Below are positions 13,607 through 14,323 of a stretch of DNA of 14,323 nt, piece after piece (the first letter of the stretch is position 1; each line of letters opens with the position of its first letter). The stretch is from an uncultured Pseudomonadota bacterium (GTDB lineage: Bacteria; Pseudomonadota; Gammaproteobacteria; Burkholderiales; SG8-39), in contig CAITSH010000262.1 of assembly GCA_903895005.1 (NCBI GenBank), positions 1 to 14,323 on the forward strand. Direction: 5' to 3'. Position numbers and translations under genes: made by a program. Below the pieces are notes generated by a model, which saw nothing but the letters and a program-made list of their open reading frames with translations, made no database searches and was not told the origin of the DNA.

Positions 13607-14323
13607 TCAGGCCGCCTGGCGACCGGCGGCCGGACGTGCCGCATCGGCAAGCCCGAAGGCCTGCGCAATCAATTGATAGGAGCGGCGGCGGCTGGCGTAG
13701 TCGCCGGTTATGGTGAGGAGGGATAATTCGTCGGCGCTGTATTGCTCGGCCAGCGCGAGCAGTTTTGCCTTGACCGTTTCGGGCGACCCGAGCACCAGGC
13801 GCGCCCGCTGCTGCTGGATATAGGCACGCTCCTGTGGTGAATACGCGCGCGCCGAAGCCTCGGCCAGTGTGGGCACAGGGGCGTCAACGCCCAGCGCCAT
13901 GTGCAGGCGCCGCAGGTCGATGCTTTTTGCAAGTTGTTCCGCCTCTTCGTCGGTGTCGGCGCAGATCACGAACGAGCACAGCAGCGAAGCGGCCTTGCGC
14001 TCGCGCGCCGAGGGCTGGAATTTGTCGTGAAAGTCGCGCATCACCGTGTCACCGCCGTGGGCGCTGATGAAGTGGGCGAAGCCAAAGCGCAGTCCGAGGT
14101 GCGCGGCCAGCGCGCCGCTGTAATCGGAGGAGCCCAGCAGCCAGACCTGCGGCGTGGTCGGCCCGGCCGGCATCGCCTTGACGCGGGCGAAGGGATGATC
14201 GGCGGGGAGGGTGTCGTCGAGGAACCCGACAAGATCCTGTACTTGTGCCGGAAAATCCTCGGCACCCGAGTACTGCCCGCCGCTCATCGCGCGTGCGGTG
14301 GTCATGTCGCCGCCGGGAGCGCG
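13607..14323 (-). CDS. Luciferase-like (LLM class) flavin-dependent oxidoreductase, N-terminus cut by the window edge
   Basis: The frame is open to the right edge. The residues before the first in-frame ATG (at 14305) read RAPGGD, continuing into MTTARAM. This is the 'R-A-P-G-x-D...TARA' stretch found about 100 residues into LLM-class oxidoreductases of the MsnO8 type, so roughly the first 95-100 residues are missing. What remains shows PQVWLLGSSDYSGALAAHLGLRFGFAHF (a flavin/barrel hallmark), a SFVICADTDEEAEQLA segment and the C-terminal VLGSPETVKAKLLALAEQYSADELSLLTITGDYASRRRSYQLIA. Family members use reduced flavin to monooxygenate or reduce small organic molecules. The gene is followed 8 nt later by the two-TM protein gene. 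Substrate unknown. Confidence 0.9.
   Translation of the reverse strand, partial: RAPGGDMTTARAMSGGQYSGAEDFPAQVQDLVGFLDDTLPADHPFARVKAMPAGPTTPQVWLLGSSDYSGALAAHLGLRFGFAHFISAHGGDTVMRDFHDKFQPSARERKAASLLCSFVICADTDEEAEQLAKSIDLRRLHMALGVDAPVPTLAEASARAYSPQERAYIQQQRARLVLGSPETVKAKLLALAEQYSADELSLLTITGDYASRRRSYQLIAQAFGLADAARPAAGRQAA

Noticed and set aside
1..14323. Mobile element, phage, CRISPR array or defence island
   Set aside because: No transposase, integrase, terminal repeats, regular spacer-repeat structure or known defence gene could be found.

Overview
The window looks like ordinary chromosome from a high-GC Gram-negative bacterium, most likely a betaproteobacterium (Burkholderiales or a relative). 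The support is an orphan Bug/TctC-type periplasmic binding protein (a family greatly expanded in that group), Proteobacteria-type beta-oxidation genes, and a classical lipobox lipoprotein with a glycine zipper. No rRNA, tRNA, transposase, integrase, phage gene or CRISPR array was seen. Both edges cut genes.

Layout. (1) At 3-611 (+) is the C-terminal part of a two-module VOC/extradiol-dioxygenase-like protein, convergent with a Bug/TctC solute-binding protein (651-1628, -). (2) From 8233 down to 1865, all on the minus strand, runs a catabolic gene series: an enoyl-CoA hydratase/3-hydroxyacyl-CoA dehydrogenase fusion, a TehB-like SAM methyltransferase, a thiolase, an SDR oxidoreductase, a PaaI-type hotdog thioesterase and a 4,5-dihydroxyphthalate-decarboxylase-like protein. 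The first three are 10 and 17 nt apart. The later gaps are 96, 126 and 33 nt, with a candidate internal promoter in the 126-nt gap. (3) A 270-nt divergent control region (8234-8503) separates this from a plus-strand set: an AlkK/DmdB-type acyl-CoA ligase, an ECI2-like delta3,delta2-enoyl-CoA isomerase and an HSDL2-like SDR (8504-11890). (4) A convergent hairpin follows, then minus-strand genes: a glycine-zipper lipoprotein, and a short operon of a luciferase-like flavin oxidoreductase (cut by the right edge), a small two-TM protein and a GNAT acetyltransferase.

How they fit together. The core (about 1.9-11.9 kb) reads as a divergently transcribed acyl-CoA degradation regulon. The ligase activates a carboxylic acid, the isomerase would shift double bonds for unsaturated substrates, the fusion protein hydrates and oxidises, the thiolase cleaves, the thioesterase releases CoA from stalled intermediates, and the SDRs act on hydroxy or keto intermediates. 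No acyl-CoA dehydrogenase, ETF or transcriptional regulator is present in the window, so the first oxidation step and the control protein must be encoded elsewhere. The unusual members are the methyltransferase between the fusion protein and the thiolase, and the phthalate-decarboxylase-like protein without phthalate genes. No wholly new kind of system is evident. The best leads are those two misfits, the reassigned active site of the 'enoyl-CoA hydratase' at 10246, and structured non-coding DNA in the control and intercistronic regions.
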